Below are positions 44,330-54,187 of a DNA stretch of 64,000 bases, piece by piece. Source of the stretch: Bifidobacterium colobi (GTDB lineage: Bacteria > Actinomycetota > Actinomycetes > Actinomycetales > Bifidobacteriaceae); the NCBI RefSeq assembly GCF_018555455.1, contig NZ_JAFEJU010000009.1, forward strand, positions 1 through 64,000. The letters are read 5' to 3'. The notes below the pieces were generated by a model. That model had not been told where the DNA came from, did not search any database, and saw only the letters and a list, made by a program, of their open reading frames with translations. The translations under genes and the position numbers were made by a program. How positions within the stretch are numbered: position 1 is the stretch's first letter; each line of letters opens with the position of its first letter.

Positions 44330-46096
44330 TCAGGCCATCAGCTCGGCTTTGCTGAGCTGGGATTCGGCGATCTGCTGGTAGACCTCGCAGCTTTCCATGA
44401 GTTCTTTGTGGGTGCCCTGGCCGACGATCTTGCCGTCGTCCAGCACGACGATGAGGTCGGCGTTCATGATGGTGCCGATGCGCTGCGCCACGATGAGCTT
44501 GGTGGATTCCTTGGCCTCGCGCGCAAGCGCCTCTCGCACTTCGCGGTCGGTTTTGAAGTCCAGCGCGGAGAACGAATCGTCGAAAATCAGGATTTCCGGT
44601 TTGCGATAGACTGCGCGCGCGATGGAGAGACGCTGCTTTTGGCCGCCGGAGACGTTGGAGCCACCCTGTGCGATGGCCGCTTCAAATCCGCCGTCCATTT
44701 GGTTGACGAATTCGCTGGCCTGCGCCACATCGGCGGCTGCTTTGACGCGACTCATCGTATCGTCGTATGACTTGTCGCCGTAGCTCACATTGCTGGCCAC
44801 AGTGCCTTTGAACAGCACTGACTGCTGCGGTACATAACCGATTTTGTCGCGCAGGGTTTTGAGGTCGTAGTCGCGCACGTCTATGCCGTCGACCAGCACT
44901 TGGCCTTGGGTGGCGTCGTAGAAGCGCGGCACCAGATTAATCAGTGAGGTTTTGCCGGAGCCGGTGGAGCCGATGAACGCGACTGTCTGCCCGGCTTTGG
45001 CGCTGAAGTTGATGTTCTCGAGCATGGCCTCGCGCGAATCCGGATAGGTGAAGCTCACGTTCTTGAATTCCACGGTGCCGCGCTGGCCGGTTTTGGCGAT
45101 GTCGACGGCTGTTTTGGTGCCGTTTTCCACCATCGGTTCGGTGTCGATGACTTCGAGCACGCGCTGGGCGGAGACGTCGGCGCGCGGCCAGAGCACGAAT
45201 ACCATGCTCATCAGGAGGAAGCTCATGATGACCTGCACGGAGTAGTTGGAGAAGACCACCATGTTGGAGAACAGGGTGAGCTTGTCGGTGATGTCGGCGG
45301 CATTGATGAGGGTGGCGCCGATCCAGTAGACGGCGAGCATCAGGCCGTTCATCACCGTGTTCATCAGCGGCATCATGACTGCCATGGTTCGGTTGGTGAA
45401 CAGCTGGGTTTCCGTGAGTTCCTTGTTCGCTTCGGTGAACTTGGCTTCCTGATAGTCCTCGGCATTGTAGGCGCGCACGACTTTGAGACCGGTGAGGTTC
45501 TCGCGGGCAACGAGGTTGATGTTGTCGGTGAGTTGCTGCATGGCTTTGAACTTGGGCATGACCATGGCCATCAGCACAGCGATGGCGGCCAGCAGAATCA
45601 CGACGGCGACGCCGGTGGCCAGCGTCCATTCGAAGCCTTCTCCGGCGATTTTGGCCACGGCCCAGACCGCCATGATCGGCGATTTGACGATGAGCTGCAG
45701 ACCGATGGTGATGAACATCTGAATCTGCGTGATGTCGTTGGTGGAACGGGTGATGAGGCTCGCAGTGGAGAATCGGTTCATTTCGGCCGGGCCGAACGAT
45801 TCGACCTGGCGGAATTCCAGCGAGCGCAGGCGCTGGGTGAACGATGAGCCGACGCGGGCCGCGAGATAGCCGGTGATGACGGCGCAGGCCACGGAGCCGA
45901 GTGAAATGAGCAGCATCTTGCCGCCGGCGATCCAGATGTCGGCCATGGCGCTGCCCGGTGTTTCGACCAGCGTGGTGATGTCGGACATGTAATCCGGCAG
46001 TTTGAGGTCGAAGAAGACCTGCCCCACGATGGTTACCAGTGCGAGCAGCATCTGCCCTATCTCCGCTTTGGAGAGATATTTCATGATGCGAAGCAT
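44330..46096 (-). CDS. ABC exporter half-transporter, degenerate-site subunit
   Basis: 588 residues with six helices and an ATPase domain. Walker A is GSTGSGKTS and the signature is NVSGGQKQRLSIARA. Walker B reads ILIFDDSFSALD, where Asp replaces the catalytic Glu. That is the hallmark of the degenerate half of heterodimeric exporters, so it must act with the following gene. The likely MarR operator CTTACACTGTAAG lies 95 nt upstream of its start. Confidence 0.9.
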   Translation of the reverse strand: MLRIMKYLSKAEIGQMLLALVTIVGQVFFDLKLPDYMSDITTLVETPGSAMADIWIAGGKMLLISLGSVACAVITGYLAARVGSSFTQRLRSLEFRQVESFGPAEMNRFSTASLITRSTNDITQIQMFITIGLQLIVKSPIMAVWAVAKIAGEGFEWTLATGVAVVILLAAIAVLMAMVMPKFKAMQQLTDNINLVARENLTGLKVVRAYNAEDYQEAKFTEANKELTETQLFTNRTMAVMMPLMNTVMNGLMLAVYWIGATLINAADITDKLTLFSNMVVFSNYSVQVIMSFLLMSMVFVLWPRADVSAQRVLEVIDTEPMVENGTKTAVDIAKTGQRGTVEFKNVSFTYPDSREAMLENINFSAKAGQTVAFIGSTGSGKTSLINLVPRFYDATQGQVLVDGIDVRDYDLKTLRDKIGYVPQQSVLFKGTVASNVSYGDKSYDDTMSRVKAAADVAQASEFVNQMDGGFEAAIAQGGSNVSGGQKQRLSIARAVYRKPEILIFDDSFSALDFKTDREVREALAREAKESTKLIVAQRIGTIMNADLIVVLDDGKIVGQGTHKELMESCEVYQQIAESQLSKAELMA

Positions 46097-46191
46097 TGTT
46101 TCCCCTTGTGTTGTTGATTGTGTTGTTGATTACTGCGATTGCTGTCCGAGGGAAGCAAACAGAAGTACTTAATCCTTTTTAGTATTTATTA

Positions 46192-46204
46192 CTTACACTG
46201 TAAG
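46192..46204. promoter_or_regulatory. Candidate MarR operator
   Basis: CTTACA-C-TGTAAG, a perfect 6+1+6 palindrome in an AT-rich stretch between the marR-like gene and the exporter genes. Position and symmetry suit a MarR-dimer site controlling the exporter promoter. Inference from symmetry only. Confidence 0.5.
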
Positions 46205-46298
46205 ATATTATGCGCGGCTGAACGACATTCAATGATTCACTATGAGCAGAATCGGCTTGCGCTCAGCCAGCAAGCGGAAGCACTATGCGGCACCACGC

Positions 46299-46793
46299 TT
46301 ACAGATTCTCGGAATCCTGCGAATCTTTTTCGAACGCCTTGCGCACTTCTTCCGGCGTGGGACGCGGCTCACCTGGCTTGCAAATCGACATATAGGTGGA
46401 GAATTCGCGGGCCAAATCAACGAATTCGCGGGTACGCCGCTCCCCCATCTGCGAGAAAATCCAGCAGACGGCGTCACGTATCTCCTGCATATCCTTACGG
46501 CCGCGCTCCCGACCGGCATCCGTAAGCTCCACTCGCACCGCGCGGCGATCATCAGGATCCACAGACCGCACAATTTGGCCTTTTTTCTCCAATGCAGAGA
46601 GCACCGCGGAAATACGCCCGCTCGTCACGCGCATGGCATTGGCAAGTTGCGAGGGAGACATCGTGCCCTGATGGGCCAGCATGCGAACCACAAAGGATTC
46701 GCCAGCGCCATGGTTGAGATCGCGCTGCACTTGCGACCTGTGGCACCACACATCGCGCCACAGCTCATCCACCGCTTCTTCCTCATAGCCCAC
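46299..46793 (-). CDS. MarR-family transcriptional regulator
   Basis: 164 residues. The start is GTG at 46793 behind AAAGGAGATGTACC. The winged helix is clear: MSPSQLANAMRVTSGRISAVLSALEKKGQIVRSVDPDDRRAVRVELTD, with the DxR wing motif. It probably represses the two exporter genes downstream and responds to a small ligand. A C-terminal helix completes the dimer interface. Confidence 0.9.
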   Translation of the reverse strand: MGYEEEAVDELWRDVWCHRSQVQRDLNHGAGESFVVRMLAHQGTMSPSQLANAMRVTSGRISAVLSALEKKGQIVRSVDPDDRRAVRVELTDAGRERGRKDMQEIRDAVCWIFSQMGERRTREFVDLAREFSTYMSICKPGEPRPTPEEVRKAFEKDSQDSENL

Positions 46794-46948
46794 GGTACAT
46801 CTCCTTTGCTATCCCCCATCTGCGATACATGATTTCGCAGATTGCAACTTGGCGCACATGCGCAATCGGCACTGCTCTCCGTGCCGCATCACCCGCGCAA
46901 CCGTCGCTAATGATACCTCACACTATAAACAATTTAAACAACGTAACA

Positions 46949-46991
46949 AAAGTGGCTCTGCATGATTGTTGCAACCATGCAGAGCCACTTT
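46949..46991 (-). terminator. Terminator after the GH39 locus
   Basis: AAAGTGGCTCTGCATG (46949-46964) pairs perfectly with CATGCAGAGCCACTTT (46976-46991); TTTTG follows on the minus strand. It lies 60 nt beyond the last stop of the broken GH39 gene. ATGACTC-type short repeats (47009-47037) lie between. Confidence 0.8.
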
Positions 46992-47051
46992 CCTAGGGAT
47001 GGTCAGTATGAGTCATGACTCATGACTCGTGACTCATCGAATTACCAGCGG

Positions 47052-49829
47052 TCAGCGATCGGAATGGCGAGCGTTGCCTCTGCGCTGAACGGTAATCAGC
47101 GTACCGGCTGCAGCCAGTACCATCGCAACCACGGCAATCACACTGACAGCGGCACCAGTGTTACCGAGCACATTGCCCGAGCCCTTACCATCCGCAGGAG
47201 CGTTATCGCCCTTGCCGGTACCGGGCTGCCCAGACTGGTTATTGCCGCCAGTCTGACCGCCCTGATTGTGATCGGTATCCTTGGCGTTCACCGTGACCGT
47301 GCGCTTCACCGTGGTCTTGGCGCCTGCGGAATCGACAACCGTGTAGGTCAGCTCGTACGAGCCAGCCTTCTTGGTATCCACGGCACCTTCAATCTGAATC
47401 TTTTCGGTCAGATCACTATCCTCAGCGTCAGAAGCGGTCACTCCAGCCTTGGCATCGAAAGCATCGCCCTCGTTGATGGCAACATCATCAGCGCCCTTGA
47501 TTTGCGGAGCCGCATTCACGGACTGCTGCGGCACAGATGTCTGCACGGCGGTACGACCCAGCTGCAAGTAGTCGAAGTTCGGCGCCCAACCCTTCTTGGC
47601 TGCGGCCGTACTCACCTTCACCGTGTTATCGCCCTTTTTCAGGTTCACACGAATTGAAGTGGTCCAATAATCATCCCAGTGACGAGTATTGGCAAACACC
47701 ACTTGCTGTGCTTTACCGTCATTGACGGAGACGTCAGCCCAACGGTTCTTGGTCTGGAAATCATTGTTGTCCGCCACATCCAGATGTGCATAGGCAAAGG
47801 TCAATGTGTAATCGCCCGATTCCGGCACATCAGCCACATTGAAGGTCAAGGAACCTTGATTGTTGCCCACATTGTTCACTGCCTTGCCGCCGGATGCTTT
47901 GGCATCGTCGAATACTGCAGCCTTGCCGTCACGGGTGTTGGATGCCGATTCAGCTTCGATTTTCTGCACTGCGGTGGCATCATCGGAAGCCAACTTGATC
48001 GCATCAAGCTTTACGCCAGCGGAATCAGACGCATGCTCAGGCGCCGTGAAATCAAGCTCGCTGATTCCCAGCGGCAGGTAAGCGCGCACAGTGGTTTCGC
48101 CCCACGCACCGTTGGTAGACGGCAGATCAAGCGTTACTGCATCGGCACGATTCACCTTGAGCAACAGCTTGCTATTCGCATCAGCCGCATAGCGTACGGC
48201 GATATTGGCGTAGCCGTCCTTCTGGGAAGTGACGAAGAACTTGTTTGCGTCACCGCGATCAGTAGAGGCCTTGTCAAAACCGGTCACATAACCGGCTCCG
48301 CTCGCGCCTCCCGCATACACAGTGAGCAATGACTTGGATACATTATTGTTGCTGTCGGCAACATGCGCATATTCGGCTTCGTACGTTCCGTCAAGCTGAT
48401 TGCTGGTTGTGCCGCCAGTCTTGCCAGGCGTAATGATGGCGTAGTACGCGGATCCTGCCTTGAGGCCCGGAATATCCAAGCCGTCTACCAGCTGCTGGGC
48501 TGACACATCTCCCTGCCACTGCACATACGTGCCTTTGGAAGCTTCCGGAACCTTATTGCCGGCAGCCGGGTCTTTGGCATTGGGCATATTACCCGGAGCC
48601 GTAGCATCCACGCCCTGAACAGTGACGTGCGCCCCATCGGGGTATTTCGTATCCGCTCCAGAGACCTTCAATGTATCGGTCAGCGTGACTGCACCGGCTT
48701 CGGCACCGCCGAACAGGATTCGGGTTTGCTGGGTCGATTCATCATAGGAAGCCACGGCCTGCGTGTTCTGGTTATCGTCCTTCAGATTCACCTTCACGGT
48801 GTTTCCGGAAAGCTGGCCATATCAGTTGTACAACCACCATGTGCCCGTAGCCTGATTGTTACGAGTGACCAACCAGTCGAGATCACCAGCCGGGAACCAG
48901 TACGGCAATGCCGCGGAAACCTTGGTGTTCTCAAAATGACTGATGTATTGCACCATTACGCCGGGAGTCACCTGCTGAGTGCCACGGTTTGCATATTCAT
49001 TGATGCTGATTGGAATATTGGAATCAGCACCGAGGTATTTCTCCTCGATCTTCTTCCAGCTGTTGTAATGTGGCAGATATCCCTGAGCTTCAGCGCTGTT
49101 TAGCTCATGCCAGGTCACCACATCCGGTACCGTATCAGCTTCGATTGCATGCTTCAGGAATGCATCATAGGCGTCTTCATAATAAGCGTTGTAATTGGGG
49201 CCACCCACTTGGAACTTGGTTCCATTGGCGGCGTTGTAGTTCTTGATGAACTTATACATAGTGTCCCAATCAGCGAGCAGTCGTTTAAATCCGTCGCTCG
49301 TGGGATTGGCTGAATTGCGGTAGTTCCTATCACCGATATCAGGCTCGTTAAACGTGATAAGAATGACCTTGCTCGTGTCAAGGCCCGCATTCTTGGCGGT
49401 ATCCATCTGCTTCTTGATCTTGGGCAGATAATCCTCTTCAATGTTCGGGCTGTACGAGGGGTAGGGCCATGGAATGGGATACATATCCTTCAGGTAAATC
49501 TGGATATCCTGACCGCCATTGCGGAACCACTGTCCTGCAGTTTCCACAGAATCGCCGTTCGGATGTTGCTTGCCATCGGTCGGGCGTCCCACCTGCGTGT
49601 GCAGATGGCTCAATCCTTGCAGCATGGTATCGGTCGGCACGCCATCATCGGCCAAACCGTACAGGAAACCGGTTGCGCCATACTTCACCGCACCAGTGGA
49701 TTGATTCAAATCGATGGCGATATCAGTTGGTTGCACATCGTCAGCATGAGCAGTTGCCGAGAGAGCAACTGCACCTGCACCGAGAGTCGCCACCGCGAGC
49801 AGTGACGCCAGAGATTTTCGTAACCTCAT
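47052..49829 (-). pseudogene. Secreted GH39-type arabinofuranosidase-like enzyme, interrupted by one TGA
   Basis: Start ATG 49829 (GAAGGAG upstream). A signal peptide ends TAHA; the GH39-like barrel has acid/base Glu162 (TFNEPDIG) and nucleophile Glu278 (ISINEYAN). At codon 336 (48822-48824) a TGA stops it in WWLYN*YGQLSG. The same frame then continues 589 codons: a beta-sandwich end of the catalytic region, two CBM35-like modules (YEAEYAHVAD, KIEAESASN), a DUF5011/Ig-like domain, a Gly-rich linker and a C-terminal LGNTG plus membrane helix plus RR anchor. A TGG-to-TGA change would explain it, since Trp fits the context. The intact form resembles the bifidobacterial GH39 enzymes that release alpha-galactosyl- or beta-arabinopyranosyl-arabinose from arabinogalactan protein. 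As read, only an unanchored, shortened catalytic part could be made. Confidence 0.85.
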
Positions 49830-49929
49830 TATTCTCCTTCTGGTTGATGAATGCATATGCCATCAACAGGAGGAGCAAGCTAGCAGACCGCTAAGCCGGC
49901 TCCCTTGCCGACGCCATATGCTGTTGTTT

Positions 49930-50002
49930 CCCGTCTTCATTACCATCAGGAGACGGGACGCCTTCGCAGCATGCGAGCCTTCATTCAAGCCTGCTGCGAA
50001 GG
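49930..50002 (-). terminator. Two hairpins between GH127 and GH39 genes
   Basis: CCCGTCT/AGACGGG (49930-49936, 49951-49957) and CCTTCGCAGCA/TGCTGCGAAGG (49961-49971, 49992-50002) stand next to each other in the 249-nt gap. They may attenuate read-through from the importer/GH127 operon into the GH39 gene. Confidence 0.5.
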
Positions 50003-50078
50003 AGGGTCCTTTATTCATTAGTTATTGGCGAACCGTATTGGCTCGATGCGCGCGCGAAAACACTACCTCGCCCGCATC

Positions 50079-52112
50079 TCACCGCACGGTTTCACGCACC
50101 CACACTTGCATTTGACCTTCCGTGCGATTGCACCAGGCGTAATACGGGATCATGGTCAATTCCTCCGCCCGACGCTCCACTGGTTTGTCAACAGACACGT
50201 AGAGCCCATCCGCTTCCTGCACATCGCGCACGCCGCCGAACTTGAGCACTTCGACACCGTCCAACAGCTTGGCGTCGTAATGCTCGCTCATCTGGGCGTT
50301 CACCGGCATGCTGTAGGTCCACAGATCATGCGGATTGTCAACCTGCTCCATGCAGTACACGATCGGCCCACGAGCCACGGCAAGTTTGCCGGCATCGGCC
50401 TTGACATTGAGTGAGGCGCGCAGGCATCGCACAGACATGTCGAGCATCAGCTTGATATGCGTTTCCGGCTTGGAGACGTCCACGGCAATAAACCCGTCGC
50501 GCGGCTGCACATAGGTGCGACGGCCGTCGACATCCAGCGTCCACTTGGTGCTCCAAGCGGGAATGCGCACAGCCAGACTACGCTGCAAGCCTTCAGGGTT
50601 GGCGACATGGAATTCAATGTCGCCGCTCCACGGATAGCCTTCGCCCGGCTGCGATTGTTCGACTACCAAACCATTGCCGAACTCTGTTCTGTTGGCAATG
50701 TACTGGTGCGCGTAAATCGTATTGCCCTTGACGGTGTACAGGTAACGGTCCAGCGAAGCGATCAGTCGCACGATGTTCGCCGGGCAGCATGCGCAATCGA
50801 ACCATCCGGCACGACGAGTCAGCACATGAGCCTTGGTGGGGTTGCCTTTGGATGCGGCGGGATCGGCTTCCAACGGATTCACGTAGAAGTACCGAGTACC
50901 GTCCAGTTGAATACCGGCGAGCATACCGTTGAACAGCTCGAGTTCCATGACATCGGCTATGGCACCGGTCGGATGAGTTTCCATCAACGCTTTGCCGAAG
51001 AACAGCATGGCCACTGAGGCGCAGGTTTCGCCATAGCCAAGATCGTTCGGCAGATCATCGTCGTAACTGAACGATTCGCCAATCTGGCAGGAGCCCACGT
51101 TGCCGGTCACATACATGCGATGGCGCACGATGTTCGTCCACAGCCGTTCGGCTGCAGCCAGCATACGCGTATCGTCCAGCAGATGCCCGACTTCTGCGAT
51201 GGCGGTGGCCATGTACAGTAATCGCACGGCATGGCCTTCCGCCTTGTCCAGATCCAGAACCGGCTTCTCCATGATGAAATAGCTCAGCGGCATGTGCAGA
51301 TCTTTATAGAACTGCGGTCCACCGGCGTAATCCTGTTCGTCGAAGAACTCCGGATCCATACCACGCACGCGGATGAACCAAGCCGCCAGATTGAGCCAGC
51401 GCCGCTCACCGGTCGCCTTGTAGAGCCGGGCCAACGCCAGTTCGATCTCAGGGTGACCATCCGGACCATGCACTTTACCCTCGCCATCACCGAAATGCTC
51501 GTCAATGCATGCTGCGGCACGGCGGGCTACATCCAACGCCTTGCTGCTGCCGGTGGATTCATAGTTGGCTACGGCCGCCTCGATGAAATGACCCATCGTG
51601 TAGAGTTCATGGCTCCAACGAAGCCCGCGGAACCGCTGGTCGGCAGGCAGGTCAATCTCGAATTTGGTATCGATATAGCCATCTTTATCCTGGGCGTCAG
51701 CAAACAGGCCAACAACCTCATCAACACGGCGTTCCAGCTCATCGACATCGGCTTGCGGGTCTTCTTTGGCGAATCCCAACGCATAGCTTGCCGCTTCCAG
51801 CCACTTGGAAACATCCGTGTCCTGGAATGGCTGTCCGCTGAATGAGCCCGGCTCCCGACCTGCCGCAATACGCAGATTGCGCATCGAGTGGCTGAATTGG
51901 CTACCGTTCTCGCCCCATGCCGCGCCTTCAGGCACATCCACAGGCACTTCATCGTTCAGCGCACGCCACTGATATGGCAGGGCGTTGTTCACCGTCATCG
52001 AACGGTAGCGCCCCCAGAATTTCGAAGTGATGGACACCTGAGGTTCGGCCGGCTTGTGCGCGAGAGCGTCTGCCTCCACATGTGCTGCAGACTTCGATGC
52101 TTTGCCAGTCAT
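50079..52112 (-). CDS. GH127 beta-L-arabinofuranosidase-like enzyme
   Basis: 677 residues, no signal peptide. The zinc-cysteine catalytic set of GH127 is intact: Glu362 and Cys364 in YGETCAS, and Cys442/Cys443 in CACCPANI, where a cysteine is the nucleophile in this family. It strongly resembles the B. longum HypBA1 type in layout but differs clearly in sequence, so it is a paralogue with possibly different specificity. Cytoplasmic; GGAAGGAATGACGT precedes the ATG. It starts 34 nt after permease 2 and is probably co-transcribed with the importer. Confidence 0.92.
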   Translation of the reverse strand: MTGKASKSAAHVEADALAHKPAEPQVSITSKFWGRYRSMTVNNALPYQWRALNDEVPVDVPEGAAWGENGSQFSHSMRNLRIAAGREPGSFSGQPFQDTDVSKWLEAASYALGFAKEDPQADVDELERRVDEVVGLFADAQDKDGYIDTKFEIDLPADQRFRGLRWSHELYTMGHFIEAAVANYESTGSSKALDVARRAAACIDEHFGDGEGKVHGPDGHPEIELALARLYKATGERRWLNLAAWFIRVRGMDPEFFDEQDYAGGPQFYKDLHMPLSYFIMEKPVLDLDKAEGHAVRLLYMATAIAEVGHLLDDTRMLAAAERLWTNIVRHRMYVTGNVGSCQIGESFSYDDDLPNDLGYGETCASVAMLFFGKALMETHPTGAIADVMELELFNGMLAGIQLDGTRYFYVNPLEADPAASKGNPTKAHVLTRRAGWFDCACCPANIVRLIASLDRYLYTVKGNTIYAHQYIANRTEFGNGLVVEQSQPGEGYPWSGDIEFHVANPEGLQRSLAVRIPAWSTKWTLDVDGRRTYVQPRDGFIAVDVSKPETHIKLMLDMSVRCLRASLNVKADAGKLAVARGPIVYCMEQVDNPHDLWTYSMPVNAQMSEHYDAKLLDGVEVLKFGGVRDVQEADGLYVSVDKPVERRAEELTMIPYYAWCNRTEGQMQVWVRETVR

Positions 52113-52146
52113 ACGTCATTCCTTCCTGCCGAATTCGCCCGGCACA

Positions 52147-52989
52147 TCAGTCCTTCATACCGCTGGTCTTGATGCCCTCGGTGATGTACTTCGAGCAGAA
52201 GATGTACAGGATTGCCGGCGGGATGATCATCAGCATGGAGAAGGCCATCTGCAGCGGCCAGTTGGTTTGGTTGCCGCCGCCGGCGAGCTGGAAGGAAGTC
52301 AGCGCGCCCACAGTCAAAGGCTTCAGATTATCGGAGTCGATAAAGATCAGCGGAGTGAACAGTTCGTTCCACCAGAAGCTGGCGGACATGATGCCGACGG
52401 TGATGAAAATCGGCTTGCCAAGCGGCACAATCACCTTCCAGAACGCCTGCCAGCGGTTGCAGCCGTCCAACATGGCGGCCTCGTCAATCGATTCCGGGAT
52501 GGATACGAAGAACTGGCGGAACAGGAACACGTTGTATGGCTGGGCGAAGAATGCCGGCAGAATCAACGGCCAGAAGGAATCCAGCATGCCGAATGCGCGG
52601 AACAGCAGGTACTGCGGAATCACCAAAGTGGCGGTCGGCACCATCATCGTGGCGATGATGATGGCGAAGATCACGCCGCGACCCTTGAAGTGCATGCGAG
52701 CCAACGGGTAGGCCACGATGGAGCTGGAGAGCAGGGTGCCAATCGTATTGCCGATGCACAGAATCAGCGTGTTGCGCAGGTACAGCAACGTGGAAGGGTT
52801 GCTGAGCACTGTGGCGTAATTGCTCCATTGCGGATTGCTGGGGAACAATTGCGGCGGGAATGCGGAGATGCCGGTCAGGGTTTTCAGTGAGTTGCAGAAG
52901 ATCCAGTAGATCGGGAAGAACATAAACAGTGCGACGATGATCATCACCACGTACTGCAGTACGGTGAACCACTTGGGAGCTTTGAACAT
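52147..52989 (-). CDS. ABC sugar importer permease, MalG-type
   Basis: 280 residues, six helices. The EAA loop reads EAAMLDGCNRWQAFWKVIVPLGKP, the contact site for the ATPase. The N-terminus MFKAPKWFTVLQYVVMIIVALFMFFPIYW fits MalG-like carbohydrate permeases. It forms the channel with the MalF-type subunit encoded 38 nt upstream. No ATPase gene is in the operon, so a shared MsmK-like ATPase elsewhere is implied, as is common in bifidobacteria. Confidence 0.93.
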   Translation of the reverse strand: MFKAPKWFTVLQYVVMIIVALFMFFPIYWIFCNSLKTLTGISAFPPQLFPSNPQWSNYATVLSNPSTLLYLRNTLILCIGNTIGTLLSSSIVAYPLARMHFKGRGVIFAIIIATMMVPTATLVIPQYLLFRAFGMLDSFWPLILPAFFAQPYNVFLFRQFFVSIPESIDEAAMLDGCNRWQAFWKVIVPLGKPIFITVGIMSASFWWNELFTPLIFIDSDNLKPLTVGALTSFQLAGGGNQTNWPLQMAFSMLMIIPPAILYIFCSKYITEGIKTSGMKD

Positions 52990-53027
52990 GATTGTCTCTT
53001 TTCGTCTTTACGGCTATGAGCCTTGGG

Positions 53028-53945
53028 TCACTTGCGGTCCATGAGCTTGAACTGCAGGGCGCCGATGATGGCAACGATGATGAACAACACAACGGCGAGC
53101 GCGGAAGCCTGACCCATGTTGAAGCTCTTGAAGGCCTTGTCGTAGATGAGCAGACCGAGCACCTTGGTGGCATCGCCCGGACCACCACCGGTCAACGGGT
53201 AGAGCAGGGTGAAGGCGCCGTTGAAGGAGTTCACGGTGCAGCTGACCACATTGAACAGCATCATCGGAGCGATGCCCGGAATGGTCACATGGCAGAACTT
53301 CTGCCAGCCGTTGGCACCATCCAGGGAGGCTGCCTCATAGAGCTCGGTGGGCACATCCTTCAGCGCCGCAGAGAAGACGAGCATCTGCTGGCCGGTGGCG
53401 AAAGTGAACACAGAGGCGTAGGCGACAACCACCCACACCAGAGAATTGCTGCCGGTCCAGTTCGGAGGATTGGTGACGCCAATCAGCTTCAGCACATAGT
53501 TGACGATGCCGAGCTGCGGGTTGAACATCAGGGTCATGCAGCCGGCCATTACCACGGACGGCATGATGGTGGGCACGTAGTAGAAGAACTGGAACAGACC
53601 TTTGAATCGAACCTTGCTGTTGAGCAGCATGGCCAGGATCAGGGAGAAGAGAATGGAAACGCCCACGTTGATGATGGTGAAGATGAACGTGACCAGCAGG
53701 GTCTTGCCCAGCTCGGAATCGCCGGACATCAGGTCAGCATAGTTTTGCAGACCAACGAATTGTGGTTTACCCAGCAGGTTCCACTTGGTGAGGCTCAGGT
53801 AGAAGCTGAAGAGAATCGGGAAACCGCTGAATAACAGGAAACCGATGATCCAGGGGCTCAGGAAGCCCCAACCCGCAGCGGCATCCGAACGCCGCTTGGG
53901 CTTCTTCGCATCCTTGCGCGATGCGGATACGGCAACGGTGGACAT
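53028..53945 (-). CDS. ABC sugar importer permease, MalF-type
   Basis: 305 residues, basic N-terminus (SRKDAKKPKRRSD) then six helices. The EAA loop reads YEAASLDGANGWQKFCHVTIPGIAP. It is the first permease of the CUT1-type importer. It lies 242 nt downstream of the binding-protein gene; that gap carries a strong hairpin, so it is probably expressed at a lower level than the binding protein. Confidence 0.93.
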   Translation of the reverse strand: MSTVAVSASRKDAKKPKRRSDAAAGWGFLSPWIIGFLLFSGFPILFSFYLSLTKWNLLGKPQFVGLQNYADLMSGDSELGKTLLVTFIFTIINVGVSILFSLILAMLLNSKVRFKGLFQFFYYVPTIMPSVVMAGCMTLMFNPQLGIVNYVLKLIGVTNPPNWTGSNSLVWVVVAYASVFTFATGQQMLVFSAALKDVPTELYEAASLDGANGWQKFCHVTIPGIAPMMLFNVVSCTVNSFNGAFTLLYPLTGGGPGDATKVLGLLIYDKAFKSFNMGQASALAVVLFIIVAIIGALQFKLMDRK

Positions 53946-54066
53946 GGTGCATATTCCTTTCTGATATATGCCGGTCGGTGGTTCGCGGCAGGCATGTCAG
54001 GAGCAGTCAATGGTGATTGAGCTGTGCATGTATGTTGCGCACGGCAGTTCAATCAGATCGATAGAA

Positions 54067-54126
54067 AAAACGTTATGAGGGAAAACCCTGTGCCGCCCGC
54101 CGACCTTGATCGGCGGGCGGCACAGG
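54067..54126 (-). promoter_or_regulatory. Intercistronic hairpin and operator-like site after the binding-protein gene
   Basis: A 17-bp GC-rich stem (CCTGTGCCGCCCGCCGA at 54087-54103 with its complement at 54110-54126) follows the binding-protein stop and would limit read-through and protect its mRNA. Next to it, AAAACGTTAT (54067-54076) is the reverse of ATAACGTTTT upstream of the binding-protein gene (55542-55551). Confidence 0.65.
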
Positions 54127-54187
54127 TAGGAGAAGGAGGGAGAAGAAAGAATCTGATTATTCAGATCAGAACCGCATCAGATATGGC

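Noticed and set aside
48822..48824. Selenocysteine or programmed read-through at the TGA
   Set aside because: No SECIS-like hairpin was recognised downstream, and GH39 enzymes have no selenocysteine here; a Trp-to-stop change is simpler.
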